This document shows positions 41,627 through 50,155 of a DNA stretch of 64,000 nt, piece by piece. A model generated the notes under the pieces. It saw only the letters and a list, made by a program, of their open reading frames with translations. It did no database searches and was not told the origin of the DNA. A program made the translations under genes and the position numbers. Where the stretch lies: NCBI GenBank assembly GCA_024225635.1, contig JAAEMK010000919.1:1-64000 (forward strand). The letters are read 5' to 3'. The stretch comes from Desulfobacteraceae bacterium (GTDB taxonomy: Bacteria > Desulfobacterota > Desulfobacteria > Desulfobacterales > Desulfobacteraceae). How positions within the stretch are numbered: the first letter of the stretch is position 1; every line of letters starts with the position of its first letter.

Positions 41627-42223
41627 ATGAAATTCAGGATAGCGTTTCTTGCAGCAGGACTTTTGGCAGGTTTCTTTTTAAGCAGTCTCTACCATGACGC
41701 CCGGCAAACGGAAGTTGTCGCCAGGGAGGATAAAACGGGGATTGCCCCTGCCCCGGCCCTGGCAAATAACGAATCAGCGCCTGTGGGGAGCGCTGAAGCA
41801 TCCGGCAGATTGAAAACCGCAGTTGAATCAGAATCAGGGATGCCTAAAAATGATTTTGTAGATCCGGGGATACTGGCGGACACCTTTCCCGGGAATCTTG
41901 CAATTCCCCCGGTAACAGCGGAGGACCGGGAACGGAAAAAACGGGAACGGAATGAGAGAAACCTGGCGTTTGGAAAAATCGTCGCCAACAAGGCCACGGA
42001 AGAAGAGATCATGGCCTACTATGACCACCAGCGGCGCCTGTCCCGGGACAGCCAACAGATCCTGGAATTTGTCCTGGCTGAGTACGGGCACCGGTTCAGT
42101 GAAAAAAACATCAAAAAACACGAGTTCCTGCTTGCCCAGTTTAAAAAGAAGCTCGAGTACATCCCCCTGAAGGAGTCCGAAGCCATTGCAAGGCTGAGGA
42201 GCAACGAAACTCCGGAACAATAA
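41627..42223 (+). CDS. exported or membrane-anchored protein of unknown function
   Basis: A 198-residue protein with AAAGGAG upstream of ATG. The N-terminus (KFRIAFLAAGLLAGFFLSSL) is a signal anchor or signal peptide. Residues about 30-95 are low-complexity Ala/Pro/Glu. The C-terminal 100 residues are highly charged and helical (DRERKKRERNERNLAFGKIV, KATEEEIMAYYDHQRRLSRD, FVLAEYGHRFSEKNIKKHEF). No family is recognised. A terminator follows at 42230. Confidence 0.6.
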   Translation: MKFRIAFLAAGLLAGFFLSSLYHDARQTEVVAREDKTGIAPAPALANNESAPVGSAEASGRLKTAVESESGMPKNDFVDPGILADTFPGNLAIPPVTAEDRERKKRERNERNLAFGKIVANKATEEEIMAYYDHQRRLSRDSQQILEFVLAEYGHRFSEKNIKKHEFLLAQFKKKLEYIPLKESEAIARLRSNETPEQ

Positions 42224-42229
42224 GGCCTG

Positions 42230-42265
42230 AATTCGCCGGCGCTCCCTGGAGGAGCCCGGCGAATT
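42230..42265. terminator. bidirectional hairpin terminator
   Basis: AATTCGCCGG and CCGGCGAATT flank an inner GCTCC/GGAGC pair, giving a long near-perfect stem between the convergent exported-protein and pectinacetylesterase-like genes. Confidence 0.7.
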
Positions 42266-42290
42266 TAAGGCTACAGTGTTACAGCGGGGA

Positions 42291-43547
42291 TCAGATCGAC
42301 TCCATCAACACGTCAAGCAACTCCCAGCCCCAGTATGGCTTTGTCAGCTCATCGGGATCCGGGGGCTCATAATACCGCATGGCTCCCATGTTGACATTAT
42401 CGTCCATGAGGTCTTCCACATAGCTTCCCATGTCCATGCCTGTCCCGGTGATGTCCGTGTCGTCAAAGGACAGGATGCAGGTGCAGTGGCTCTCATTGAA
42501 CGGCCGGTAATAGGGTATGAAATAGCCCGTATTGTTGTTACCGGCATAGAGATCATCGTACATACCGAGCAGGTACTCCTGATCTTCCGCCCAGTATTGA
42601 TGAATTTCCTCAGGAGTTATGCCGTCATGGAAACGTTCGTAGGAGTATCCGGAATAGATCGCGTCCATGGTGAACTGGGTATGGGCCAGCCGGTCCCCGG
42701 GATAGGTATGGGACAACGCGGTGTTCAGGGTACCGAAATTGTCACGGTCAAACCAGCCGGAGAACTCCGCATCCAGCTGATCAAGCACGGTGTCCACATT
42801 CCAGGCACCTTTTATCTGCTGGTGGAGTTGAGCTGAATGCTCAGGTGCCCCATCTTCACCCGTATAGTATATGGGACCGGAATCGTTCAGCAGGATGGCG
42901 TTTTCAACCCGGTTGCCCAGACTCTCACGGATGAAATGGTAATTCAGAAATGCGCCGGCGCCACCGGCGCTGCATCCGGTGACCATCAGGTTGGGAATGG
43001 TGTCAAAGTACTCGCTGTACGGTCCGTTCTTCATCCAGTTCAGCACACCCTGTACGTTGTTGTATCCGGCATGGTGCCAGGTAAACGTCCCGTCCTCCCC
43101 CGGGATCTCGTATTCCATATCATTGTTGCCGATATGGATGTCGCCGGTGCAGTAGGGAATAAAAATGATGTTCCAGTCTTTGGTGGGAACGCTGTCCCAG
43201 GGATGAAGACGTAAAACAAACGGCGACATCAGGGCCGGGACTGAAAACCCCTCCATGTAATCATCCGGAATGCCGTTGGGGTTTGCCGCCCCCCGGATGC
43301 CTTCCTGGCCGGAACAGCTGGGATAGTCCCAGCATGCCCCGCCGGCCTCAAAATAGATGAGAACATTTCTTGAGGTCATGGACGGGTTCACGAAAAATTT
43401 GTAGGGAGTACCGTTACCGCACTGGCATCCGTCATCGGTTACCGTAACGAGATTCCATTTGTAAAATTGAATATCCTCATCGCAGCCCGCAAGCATAAAA
43501 GGCACGAACAAAAGCAGAAAAACAAATATGACCTTACCTCTTCCCAT
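42291..43547 (-). CDS. pectinacetylesterase/Notum-family lipoprotein hydrolase
   Basis: A 418-residue protein. The N-terminal VIFVFLLLFVPFMLAGCDED is a lipoprotein signal with lipobox LAGC. Family features follow: NVLIYFEAGGACWDYPSCSG, IIFIPYCTGDIHIGN and the nucleophile elbow MVTGCSAGGAGAFLN. The later FTMDAIYSGYS (Asp) and FNESHCTC (His) are likely triad members. Known relatives deacetylate pectin or remove acyl groups from proteins (Notum). Bacterial members are mostly uncharacterised. It is probably an outer-surface or periplasmic esterase. Neighbouring DNA is full of gene fragments, so it may be a transferred gene. Confidence 0.85.
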   Translation of the reverse strand: MGRGKVIFVFLLLFVPFMLAGCDEDIQFYKWNLVTVTDDGCQCGNGTPYKFFVNPSMTSRNVLIYFEAGGACWDYPSCSGQEGIRGAANPNGIPDDYMEGFSVPALMSPFVLRLHPWDSVPTKDWNIIFIPYCTGDIHIGNNDMEYEIPGEDGTFTWHHAGYNNVQGVLNWMKNGPYSEYFDTIPNLMVTGCSAGGAGAFLNYHFIRESLGNRVENAILLNDSGPIYYTGEDGAPEHSAQLHQQIKGAWNVDTVLDQLDAEFSGWFDRDNFGTLNTALSHTYPGDRLAHTQFTMDAIYSGYSYERFHDGITPEEIHQYWAEDQEYLLGMYDDLYAGNNNTGYFIPYYRPFNESHCTCILSFDDTDITGTGMDMGSYVEDLMDDNVNMGAMRYYEPPDPDELTKPYWGWELLDVLMESI

Positions 43548-44218
43548 AACAACCCTCCTTTTTAAAACGTTGATCGCTTAAACAAAGACGGTTCGACACT
43601 TGTTTTTGCCACCCCAAATTCCATACCGCATTTACAGCTTAAAAAACCATTGGCATGCCCTCCCATCCATATCTCTTTATAGACAGTCCTTTGGATAAAC
43701 TTCCAAAAACAAAGCATAACCCTGTGATAAGAGTTGAGGCTTGAATCGGATTACAGGTTAGTTTAAGACGGAAAAAGTATGATTCAAGATTCGCGAAATG
43801 AATAATGACGAATTATAACATAAATCATTTTCATAATACATATTATATTTTTCGCCCGGCGCCATTCGGACAACGGTGATCCGCCCGGGGGCCGTGGCCA
43901 GCAATCCCATGGGCACCATCACCGACCCCGAGGTGCAGCCCTTTCCTGAGCAGGGTGCCCTGGGGGATTTCCCGTTCATACAGCCCAAGGCCATCGCCGA
44001 CGCCATTGTATGGCGGTAACGGGGGGCTTTGCTTTTTGGTTTTTCTAATTGAACAAAAATATACTGAATATAAATATGAATTAATCAATCGGATTGTTTC
44101 TTTGCCCTCTCTTTCCTAAAACTTTGACATTGGAAATATATTTTGTTAATAGAACAAAATACGGGAGCACTAACTATGCTCTGAGATGTTTAGCAGATAA
44201 AAGTGGGGAAGAGCGCCG
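43548..44218. other. 671-bp region with SDR debris and promoter of araC 4
   Basis: The stretch 43548-43850 is AT-rich without a recognisable gene. It is followed by the decayed SDR/membrane-protein segment at 43859-44020. From about 44040 to 44218 the DNA is AT-rich again and holds TTGACA at about 44125, which may be part of the promoter for the AraC gene. Confidence 0.5.
43859..44020 (+). pseudogene. fused remnant of the SDR and membrane-protein genes
   Basis: From GCGCCATTCGGACAACGGTG to GCCGACGCCATTGT the sequence follows the 3' part of the SDR gene (38068-38218) at roughly 93 percent by eye. It then continues with ATGGCGGTAACGG, which is found in the membrane-protein gene at about 38725. 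The junction sits on GCCATTGT, present in both genes, so a microhomology deletion of about 500 bp explains it. Confidence 0.75.
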
Positions 44219-45196
44219 TTGACCCTTGAAACCAAAGTACTTGAGCTTCAGACAGGAACCCTTGAAACCAGAACCCTTGACGTGGGCGGACCCGCCGGGT
44301 CCGGGGGGATTCAGTTAACCCGCCTGAACCGGGACATCACCCTGACCATCATGGACTGCACCCTTCATAAACCCGTATCCGTTCAATTTGAACCGCCCTT
44401 TGAATCCCTCAGCTTCGGTTTCAGCCTCGCAGGCCAGATGGAAGTCCGGCCCGAGGGGAGTGGGGATGTCCTGACGTACAAACCCGGTCAAACCGACCTG
44501 AACACCAACCCGGGGGAGTCCAGAATTGAGGAGACCCTGGGACCCGGCCGTATGGTGAGGGTCTGCCTGACCATGACCCATGAGGTACTGGAAGGGCTGG
44601 CCCGCTGGGAAATCAATTCCATGCCGGCCCTGCTTATAAAAAGGTCCTGCGATCCTGCCCATTTCAGGGGCCGGCTCACCCCCTCCATGCGGTCCGTGAT
44701 TGCCCGGATCATCCAATGCCCCTTTCAGGGCGGCACCCGGGATCTTTTTCTGGAAGGCAAGGCCCTGGAATTGCTGGCCCATAAGCTGGAGCTCCTGGAC
44801 AGTCCTTTGTTCCGCCCCGACGCTTCGGTAAAGCCCCAGGATCTGGACCGGATTCACCATGCGGCAGAACTTCTCACAGCCAACCTTGAAACGGCCCCGG
44901 GCCTGGAAGAACTGGCCAAAACCGTTGGGATGTGCCGGAGCCGGCTCCATGAATGCTTTTGTACGGTCCACGGCCTGACTCCCTTTGAATACCTCCAGCA
45001 GCACCGCCTTGAAAAGGCCATGACCTACCTGCTCGAAGGCCGGATGAATGTGACCGAAGCTGCTTTTGCCGTAGGGTATTCCTCTTCCGGTTATTTTTCA
45101 AAGGTTTTTAAAAAACGCTTTGGAGACCCGCCTGGAAAATTTGTGGTTAAGACCGGTTTCAGTGATTTAGGTATGCCTAAGAAAATTAGACGATAG
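44219..45196 (+). CDS. PchR-like AraC-family regulator 4
   Basis: A 325-residue regulator with TTG start at 44219 and GGGGAAGAG upstream. The sensing half has LSFGFSLAGQMEVRPEGSGD and the linker IIQCPFQGGTRDLFLEGKAL, which closely resembles regulators 1 and 2. The HTH half is PGLEELAKTVGMCRSRLHEC, VHGLTPFEYLQQHRLEKAMT and VTEAAFAVGYSSSGYFSKVF. It lies 120 bp upstream of a TonB receptor gene in the same direction and is its likely activator, as in PchR/FptA-type pairs. Confidence 0.88.
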   Translation: MTLETKVLELQTGTLETRTLDVGGPAGSGGIQLTRLNRDITLTIMDCTLHKPVSVQFEPPFESLSFGFSLAGQMEVRPEGSGDVLTYKPGQTDLNTNPGESRIEETLGPGRMVRVCLTMTHEVLEGLARWEINSMPALLIKRSCDPAHFRGRLTPSMRSVIARIIQCPFQGGTRDLFLEGKALELLAHKLELLDSPLFRPDASVKPQDLDRIHHAAELLTANLETAPGLEELAKTVGMCRSRLHECFCTVHGLTPFEYLQQHRLEKAMTYLLEGRMNVTEAAFAVGYSSSGYFSKVFKKRFGDPPGKFVVKTGFSDLGMPKKIRR

Positions 45197-45262
45197 TGCA
45201 TGGAAAACGGAAGATCCTACAGGCAAATCATCTGCCCTTTTTTATATACTCTCCTTTATTAA

Positions 45263-45285
45263 TCTGCCGGTTCCCCACCGGCAGA
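45263..45285 (+). promoter_or_regulatory. hairpin in the leader of TonB receptor 3
   Basis: TCTGCCGGT and ACCGGCAGA pair perfectly over 9 bp with a TCCCC loop, 31 bp upstream of the receptor start. It may terminate the AraC transcript or form part of the receptor's 5' leader. Confidence 0.5.
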
Positions 45286-45316
45286 CCATGATTTAAACCT
45301 GAAAAGGAGAGTAAAG

Positions 45317-47401
45317 TTGATTTTATTAAGGATACTAGGAACCGGTGGAAAATGGATCGCCAGATTGTCCATTACCGCATCTATTGTTACGGCATTATCT
45401 TTTCCTGCCCTTGGCCGGGAATCCCCGAAAACAGAGGTTAAAACAAAGGAACCCATCCCGGAACGGCAGGAGGCCCTTACGGTCACAGCCAACAAACAGG
45501 AGGAAAATGTCCAGGAAGTCCCCATGTCCATGTCCGCGTTCAACGGTCTGGCCATCGAAGATAAACAAATTGAAAACATTAATGAACTCGGCGACTTTGT
45601 GTCGAACCTGATGATCTTCAACGATGGTATAGGGGGCGTCAATTCCCCGAGCATGCGCGGAATCCATGCCGATGCAGAAAGCCTGGGCGTTTCCACGGGC
45701 CTGTACATCGACGAGATACCTGTCTCCAACACCTTGGGATTCGCCGACCCCCTTCTGGATATCGAACGGGTCGAAGTCCTGCGCGGTCCCCAGGGCACCC
45801 TGTATGGCAAGAACACAGAGGTCGGCGCCATCAACATCATCACCCGTCTCCCTGACAACGAATTCCGGGCCAAGGCGTCTACAAAAATCGGAATAAACGC
45901 CCAATCCGCAGCCCTCAATCTGAGCGGGCCCATCTCCCGGGACAAACTGTTCTTCGGTCTTACAGGCCGGTATTATGAAGAGAACGGATTCGTCGAGCGC
46001 GTCGGAACGAATGAGACAGTGGACGACAGGGAGAACATGTACGGCAAGGGCCAGTTGCGTTGGACTCCCAGTGAAGACCTGGAGGTGAGGATGCTCATAT
46101 CCCACCTTCAGCTCGACGATGGCGCGAGTCGAATGAACCGGAACCCCGGTTGCACTCTTTTTTCCGCCGCTCCTCCCAATGGATTCGGGATGCCCGCGCC
46201 CGGCGATCGTGAGGTGGCCTCCAATCGCCCGGCTTGGAACAAGTCAAAGGAAGACAGCCAGGCCCTGAAAATATCCTACGATATCAACGATGCCCTGGCC
46301 TTGACCTCCACTTCAACCCACAGGGTCTTCAACGAGTACAGGAGTATCGATACGGATTTCAGTTCCATGGACTTCCTTTGGATGGAAGCTGACAACACAT
46401 ACCGGACTATTTCCGAAGAATTGCGTTTGAGCTATGACGCCGGCTGGAAGTGGCTGATCGGCTTCTACGGCGACATGAACGATTACGAAATCCGGCAGAA
46501 ATTTGTCAGAAACACGAGGAGCCGCGACGAAGACGGCCACTCGTACGCGCTCTTCGGCCAGACCACTGTGCCCCTAACCTCCCAGCTGAACATCACCGGC
46601 GGGCTGCGCTATGAGTATCAGCAATTAGAATGCACGGACAATATTGCGGACAAGGAATTCGATGAATCGTGGGAAAACATCTCTCCCAAGTTGGCCCTGG
46701 ACTACCGGTTCACGCCCCAGGTCATGGGGTACGCATCGGTTGCTAAGGGCTTCCGTGCCGGCGGATTCAACTATTTTGCGGGCAACCGTAATGAAAGCTA
46801 TGATGCTGAGGAAGTGTGGTCCTACGAAGCGGGTGCGAAATCCCAGTTGTTCGACAACAGGCTCATTCTCAATGGCGCTGTGTATTACATGGACATCCAG
46901 GATATGCAGGCTACCGAGGGCGCGCCGCCCATGGACCTCCACATCACCAACTCGGCCGAAGCCACCGCCCATGGGGTGGAAGTCGATATGCAGCTCTTGC
47001 TCACCCGGTGCCTGACTTTAGACGCAGGCTTCGGATACTCCCATGTTGAGTACGATAAGTTCAAGGACGACTCCGGCATCTACGACGGCAACAAAAGTCC
47101 TTATGCCCCGGAATTCACCGTCAATGTCGGCGCCCAGTACCGTACGGAAAAGGGTTTATATTTCCGCACGGACGTTGTCGGCTACGGCAGGATGTATCTG
47201 GATAAGGCCAACAAATATTCCAGGGATCCTTATGCGTTGGTGAACGCCAAGATAGGGTATGAGACCGAACATCTGGACATCTACCTGTTCACCAAAAACC
47301 TTTTTGATACGAATTATGACACCGAGGGGTATTATGGCGGTCTCTTCACCCTGTACAATCCCCCCCGTGAGGTCGGATTGACCCTGGCCTATCGGTTTTA
47401 A
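45317..47401 (+). CDS. TonB-dependent outer membrane receptor 3
   Basis: A 694-residue receptor with TTG start and AAAAGGAG upstream. Signal peptide through FPALGRE, then EALTVTANKQEENVQEVPMS, the plug motif VEVLRGPQGTLYGKNTEVGA, and a barrel ending REVGLTLAYRF. It belongs to the same subgroup as receptors 1 and 2 (shared QEENVQEVP and RGPQGTLYGKN). It lies between AraC regulator 4 and the DUF4198 copy 2 gene, which starts 12 bp after its stop, so receptor and DUF4198 protein are cotranscribed. Likely ligand: a metal chelate. Confidence 0.92.
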   Translation: MILLRILGTGGKWIARLSITASIVTALSFPALGRESPKTEVKTKEPIPERQEALTVTANKQEENVQEVPMSMSAFNGLAIEDKQIENINELGDFVSNLMIFNDGIGGVNSPSMRGIHADAESLGVSTGLYIDEIPVSNTLGFADPLLDIERVEVLRGPQGTLYGKNTEVGAINIITRLPDNEFRAKASTKIGINAQSAALNLSGPISRDKLFFGLTGRYYEENGFVERVGTNETVDDRENMYGKGQLRWTPSEDLEVRMLISHLQLDDGASRMNRNPGCTLFSAAPPNGFGMPAPGDREVASNRPAWNKSKEDSQALKISYDINDALALTSTSTHRVFNEYRSIDTDFSSMDFLWMEADNTYRTISEELRLSYDAGWKWLIGFYGDMNDYEIRQKFVRNTRSRDEDGHSYALFGQTTVPLTSQLNITGGLRYEYQQLECTDNIADKEFDESWENISPKLALDYRFTPQVMGYASVAKGFRAGGFNYFAGNRNESYDAEEVWSYEAGAKSQLFDNRLILNGAVYYMDIQDMQATEGAPPMDLHITNSAEATAHGVEVDMQLLLTRCLTLDAGFGYSHVEYDKFKDDSGIYDGNKSPYAPEFTVNVGAQYRTEKGLYFRTDVVGYGRMYLDKANKYSRDPYALVNAKIGYETEHLDIYLFTKNLFDTNYDTEGYYGGLFTLYNPPREVGLTLAYRF

Positions 47402-47413
47402 GGAGGAATACCA

Positions 47414-48298
47414 ATGAAAAGAACGTTTATTGCATTTGTGCTTCTTGCTTTTGTCATGGTTTCCCAGGCCCGGGCCCATAACCTGTGGATCAATTGTTTT
47501 GAGTCCTATGCCCATAAGCCCGGCCATGCCCTGATTTCACTGGGATGGGGACACGGGCTTCCCATGGATGATATCCTCAATTCATCCACGGGCAAAATCC
47601 GGTTAGCGACCTTCCAGGTGGTGGATCCTTCGGGCCTTGCCTCAGATCTGGGAACACCCGTTACAGAGGTCAGCGAACCCAGCATGTCCAATGTTAATTT
47701 TACGCTGTTTGCAGGGGATAACGCTCTACAGAAGCTGGCCTTTAAAGAGACCATGGCCCCCGGGGTCTACCAGCTTAGCGCGACTTCCCGTCCGGCATTT
47801 TATACCCAGTATGTCGACACCAAGGGCAGAACCCGGTTGAAGATGAAGCCCAAGAGTGAATGTAAGAATGTCGACAAGGTGCTCATGTCCGTAAAATACC
47901 AGGCTTTTGCCAAGGCATTTATCACCCACGGGCCCTGGCAGCCTCCCAAGCCCCTGGGCCACGGCCTGGAAATCATCCCCAGTACGGACCTGGGCAAGGT
48001 GAAGGAGGGGGATCTTGTCCGGGTGGAGGTCCTGTTCTACGGAAAGCCCTTGACCACAACGGCCAAAAGCCAGGAGTACATAACAGCCTCCGGTTCAGGT
48101 TTCGGCCAAAAGGACGGGTTTTCCCTTTTCTCCGATATTGTGGACGGCAAGGCCCAATTTCGAGTCCAGAGTCCGGGGCAATGGCGGATTATTGTAAAGC
48201 ACAAGGAGGATGTCTCCAACGACGGATCACTTAAGGAGCTTGTGGGTAAGGCGGACCAGGTCTACCATGCCGCGACCCTGACCTTTGACGTAAACTAA
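47414..48298 (+). CDS. DUF4198 (NikM-like) secreted protein, copy 2
   Basis: A 294-residue secreted protein. Signal peptide ends at QARA, then HNLWINCFESYAHKPGHALI, aligned throughout with copy 1 at 20161 (SLGWGHGLPMDDIL, GLEIIPSTDLGKVKEGDLV, GQWRIIVKHKEDVS). AAGGAGG precedes the ATG. It follows TonB receptor 3 by 12 bp. The repeated pairing of DUF4198 with TonB receptors and PchR-like regulators supports a periplasmic role in handling a metal or its chelate after uptake. A strong terminator follows. Confidence 0.82.
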   Translation: MKRTFIAFVLLAFVMVSQARAHNLWINCFESYAHKPGHALISLGWGHGLPMDDILNSSTGKIRLATFQVVDPSGLASDLGTPVTEVSEPSMSNVNFTLFAGDNALQKLAFKETMAPGVYQLSATSRPAFYTQYVDTKGRTRLKMKPKSECKNVDKVLMSVKYQAFAKAFITHGPWQPPKPLGHGLEIIPSTDLGKVKEGDLVRVEVLFYGKPLTTTAKSQEYITASGSGFGQKDGFSLFSDIVDGKAQFRVQSPGQWRIIVKHKEDVSNDGSLKELVGKADQVYHAATLTFDVN

Positions 48299-48318
48299 TC
48301 ACTTATCATGCAGACAAC

Positions 48319-48396
48319 GGCCGGCCGAACCCAGGATGTGGCAGGGGAGTATCCGTCTCCCATGCCATCCGTGGGGTGGCCGGCCGATTTTTTTTT
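48319..48396 (+). terminator. long intrinsic terminator after the TonB/DUF4198 operon
   Basis: GGCCGGCC (48319-48326) pairs with GGCCGGCC (48378-48385), and inside them GGATGTGGCA and GGGAG pair with CTCCC and TGCCATCC. A run of nine T residues follows. This is a strong terminator; it overlaps the leader of the next gene. Confidence 0.75.
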
Positions 48397-48411
48397 CAAG
48401 GAAGCAGAGAA

Positions 48412-48990
48412 ATGAAAATGCTAAAAAGGATATGGGCAAACCTGAACGGGAAGGAAAAGGAAAAACTGTCAGGTTTCGGGTTCCGCGCCATGGCATGGGC
48501 CATGGGGGTGGCAGATGGATGGACCGGCTATTCCGAAAAAAATTTTAAAACCCTGAACCTTGTGCCCGGCCAGACCGTCATTGATTACGGATGCGGACCC
48601 GGCCGGTATCTGAGCCGGGCATCGGTTGCCGTGGGCCCAAATGGGAAGGTGATTGCCGTTGATATCCACCCCATTGCCATGGACAAGGTTAAACAGGTGA
48701 TCCGAAAACAGGGTCTGACCAATGTAAGGGCTGTCCTTGCAGGCGGGTATATCACCCCACTTGACTCCGGCATTGCAGACGTTGTTTATGCCCTGGAGGT
48801 GTTCCACATGATCGCGGATTCTTCAGGGTTTCTGGCCGAACTGAGCCGCCTGGTTAAGAACGAGGGGGTGGTCATCGTGGAGGACGGCCACCAGTCCCGG
48901 GAGGAAACGGTCCGGAAAATAAAGGAATCCGGTGTATTGACCATTGAGGCCCACACGCCGTCCCACCTTAGATGCCGGAAAATCTATTAA
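48412..48990 (+). CDS. class I SAM-dependent methyltransferase
   Basis: A 192-residue enzyme with AAGGAAGC upstream of ATG 48412. Motif I is QTVIDYGCGPGRYLSRASVA, then KVIAVDIHPIAMDKVKQVI, and the later ADVVYALEVFHMIADSSG and LVKNEGVVIVEDGHQ. It ends rather abruptly (SHLRCRKIY) 17 bp before the convergent J-domain gene. GCGGGTCAATCCCCC at this junction recurs elsewhere, so the C-terminus may have been altered by rearrangement. Acceptor unknown. Confidence 0.85.
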   Translation: MKMLKRIWANLNGKEKEKLSGFGFRAMAWAMGVADGWTGYSEKNFKTLNLVPGQTVIDYGCGPGRYLSRASVAVGPNGKVIAVDIHPIAMDKVKQVIRKQGLTNVRAVLAGGYITPLDSGIADVVYALEVFHMIADSSGFLAELSRLVKNEGVVIVEDGHQSREETVRKIKESGVLTIEAHTPSHLRCRKIY

Positions 48991-49007
48991 CGCAGTCCCG
49001 GGGCGGG

Positions 49008-50021
49008 TCAATCCCCCTTGCCCAGGGTTTGAATCAGGCGCTGGAAGGCGTCGTTGAGTTCAACGAATTGTTCCGGGCTTCCTCCCTTGTCCGGGTGGTG
49101 GGTGTGGGCAAGCTTCCTGTACCGCTGGGTGAGGCTGCGCCGGGTCAGGCGGTTTGCCTCCGCCCGGGTCAGGCCGAACACGGCGGCCGCCTTGTCAACG
49201 CTCACCAGGGGCTTGGGAGGGGGCGGCTTGAAAAAGCGGTGCCGGTTCATGAAGTCCTTTGCGAAATCGTCCAGCAGGGTGGTGTGGAGGTAGTCATTGT
49301 CGAAAAAGTGGATCAGGTACCGGACCAGGTAGGGGTGGAGGCTGGATGTTCTGGAATCGGACGGGTCTTGGAACAGCTGTTCATGGAGGCGGCATAGCTC
49401 CTCCAGGAAATGGCGGTCCACCCGTTCCTGGTCCAGGGCCTGGGGCATCTTTTTCGCCAGGATTCCCATGAAGAAACGATGGAGATCAAAGGCGGCAAAG
49501 ACGTAGGACTTCAGTTCCGCTGCTTCAAGTTTTGCTTCGTGCCGGAGAAAATATTGTTCGATCTCGTCCCGGCACTTGCCGGCCAGGTCTTTCATGATGG
49601 CCGCAGGCATGGCCTCCACCGGACCCTGGTCCATGGCGCCGAATTTCAGGTAGTGAAGCCGTCGTTTGTCAAAGGAGGCGGTGGACCGGTGGAGGGCCTC
49701 CTCTTCCGCTTTGGTTCGTTTGACCGTTTTCCGGGAGCGGCCGTGGAAGGTCTCCACGGCTCGTCGGATCTCCGGATCTATGAACGGCCAAAAGAGACTC
49801 TCCAGGAGGTCCGGGTCCACGTCCACCCCGGATTCCTCCAGGTGATCCATAAGGGATTCCGTGATGTAAAAGGCGTTGCCGCCGGGGTATTCAATGAACC
49901 GGCACGGATTGCCGCCCAGGTCCGCCAGGTCCTGAGAGGTCAATCCGCCGTCCTGGTTGCGGCAGGTCTGCCGCAGGGTGTATCGGGGTTTTCCATGCTG
50001 GATTCGTTTTGCGATATACAT
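49008..50021 (-). CDS. J-domain (DnaJ-like) protein with C-terminal J domain
   Basis: A 337-residue protein started at ATG 50021 (GAAAGGACC just upstream); the frame continues to 50075 without a good site. It begins MYIAKRIQHGKPRYTLRQTC, a start often seen in transposase-associated or phage-like proteins as well. The middle is helical with no known family. The C-terminal 65 residues are a J domain (LTQRYRKLAHTHHPDKGG) with the HPD motif that stimulates Hsp70 ATPase, followed by FVELNDAFQRLIQTL. Unusually the J domain is at the end. A broken copy of this end lies at 41311. Confidence 0.8.
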   Translation of the reverse strand: MYIAKRIQHGKPRYTLRQTCRNQDGGLTSQDLADLGGNPCRFIEYPGGNAFYITESLMDHLEESGVDVDPDLLESLFWPFIDPEIRRAVETFHGRSRKTVKRTKAEEEALHRSTASFDKRRLHYLKFGAMDQGPVEAMPAAIMKDLAGKCRDEIEQYFLRHEAKLEAAELKSYVFAAFDLHRFFMGILAKKMPQALDQERVDRHFLEELCRLHEQLFQDPSDSRTSSLHPYLVRYLIHFFDNDYLHTTLLDDFAKDFMNRHRFFKPPPPKPLVSVDKAAAVFGLTRAEANRLTRRSLTQRYRKLAHTHHPDKGGSPEQFVELNDAFQRLIQTLGKGD

Positions 50022-50155
50022 GCTGGTCCTTTCCGGCCCTTCCTGCCGCCCTGGGGCGGTGACCGTGTCTTCCATCTTTTGAATCTACATGAAAAACCCC
50101 GTTGATGGAAGCATATTCCACCTGTTCCCGATCTGTCTCTTTACTCTCTTTCGCC

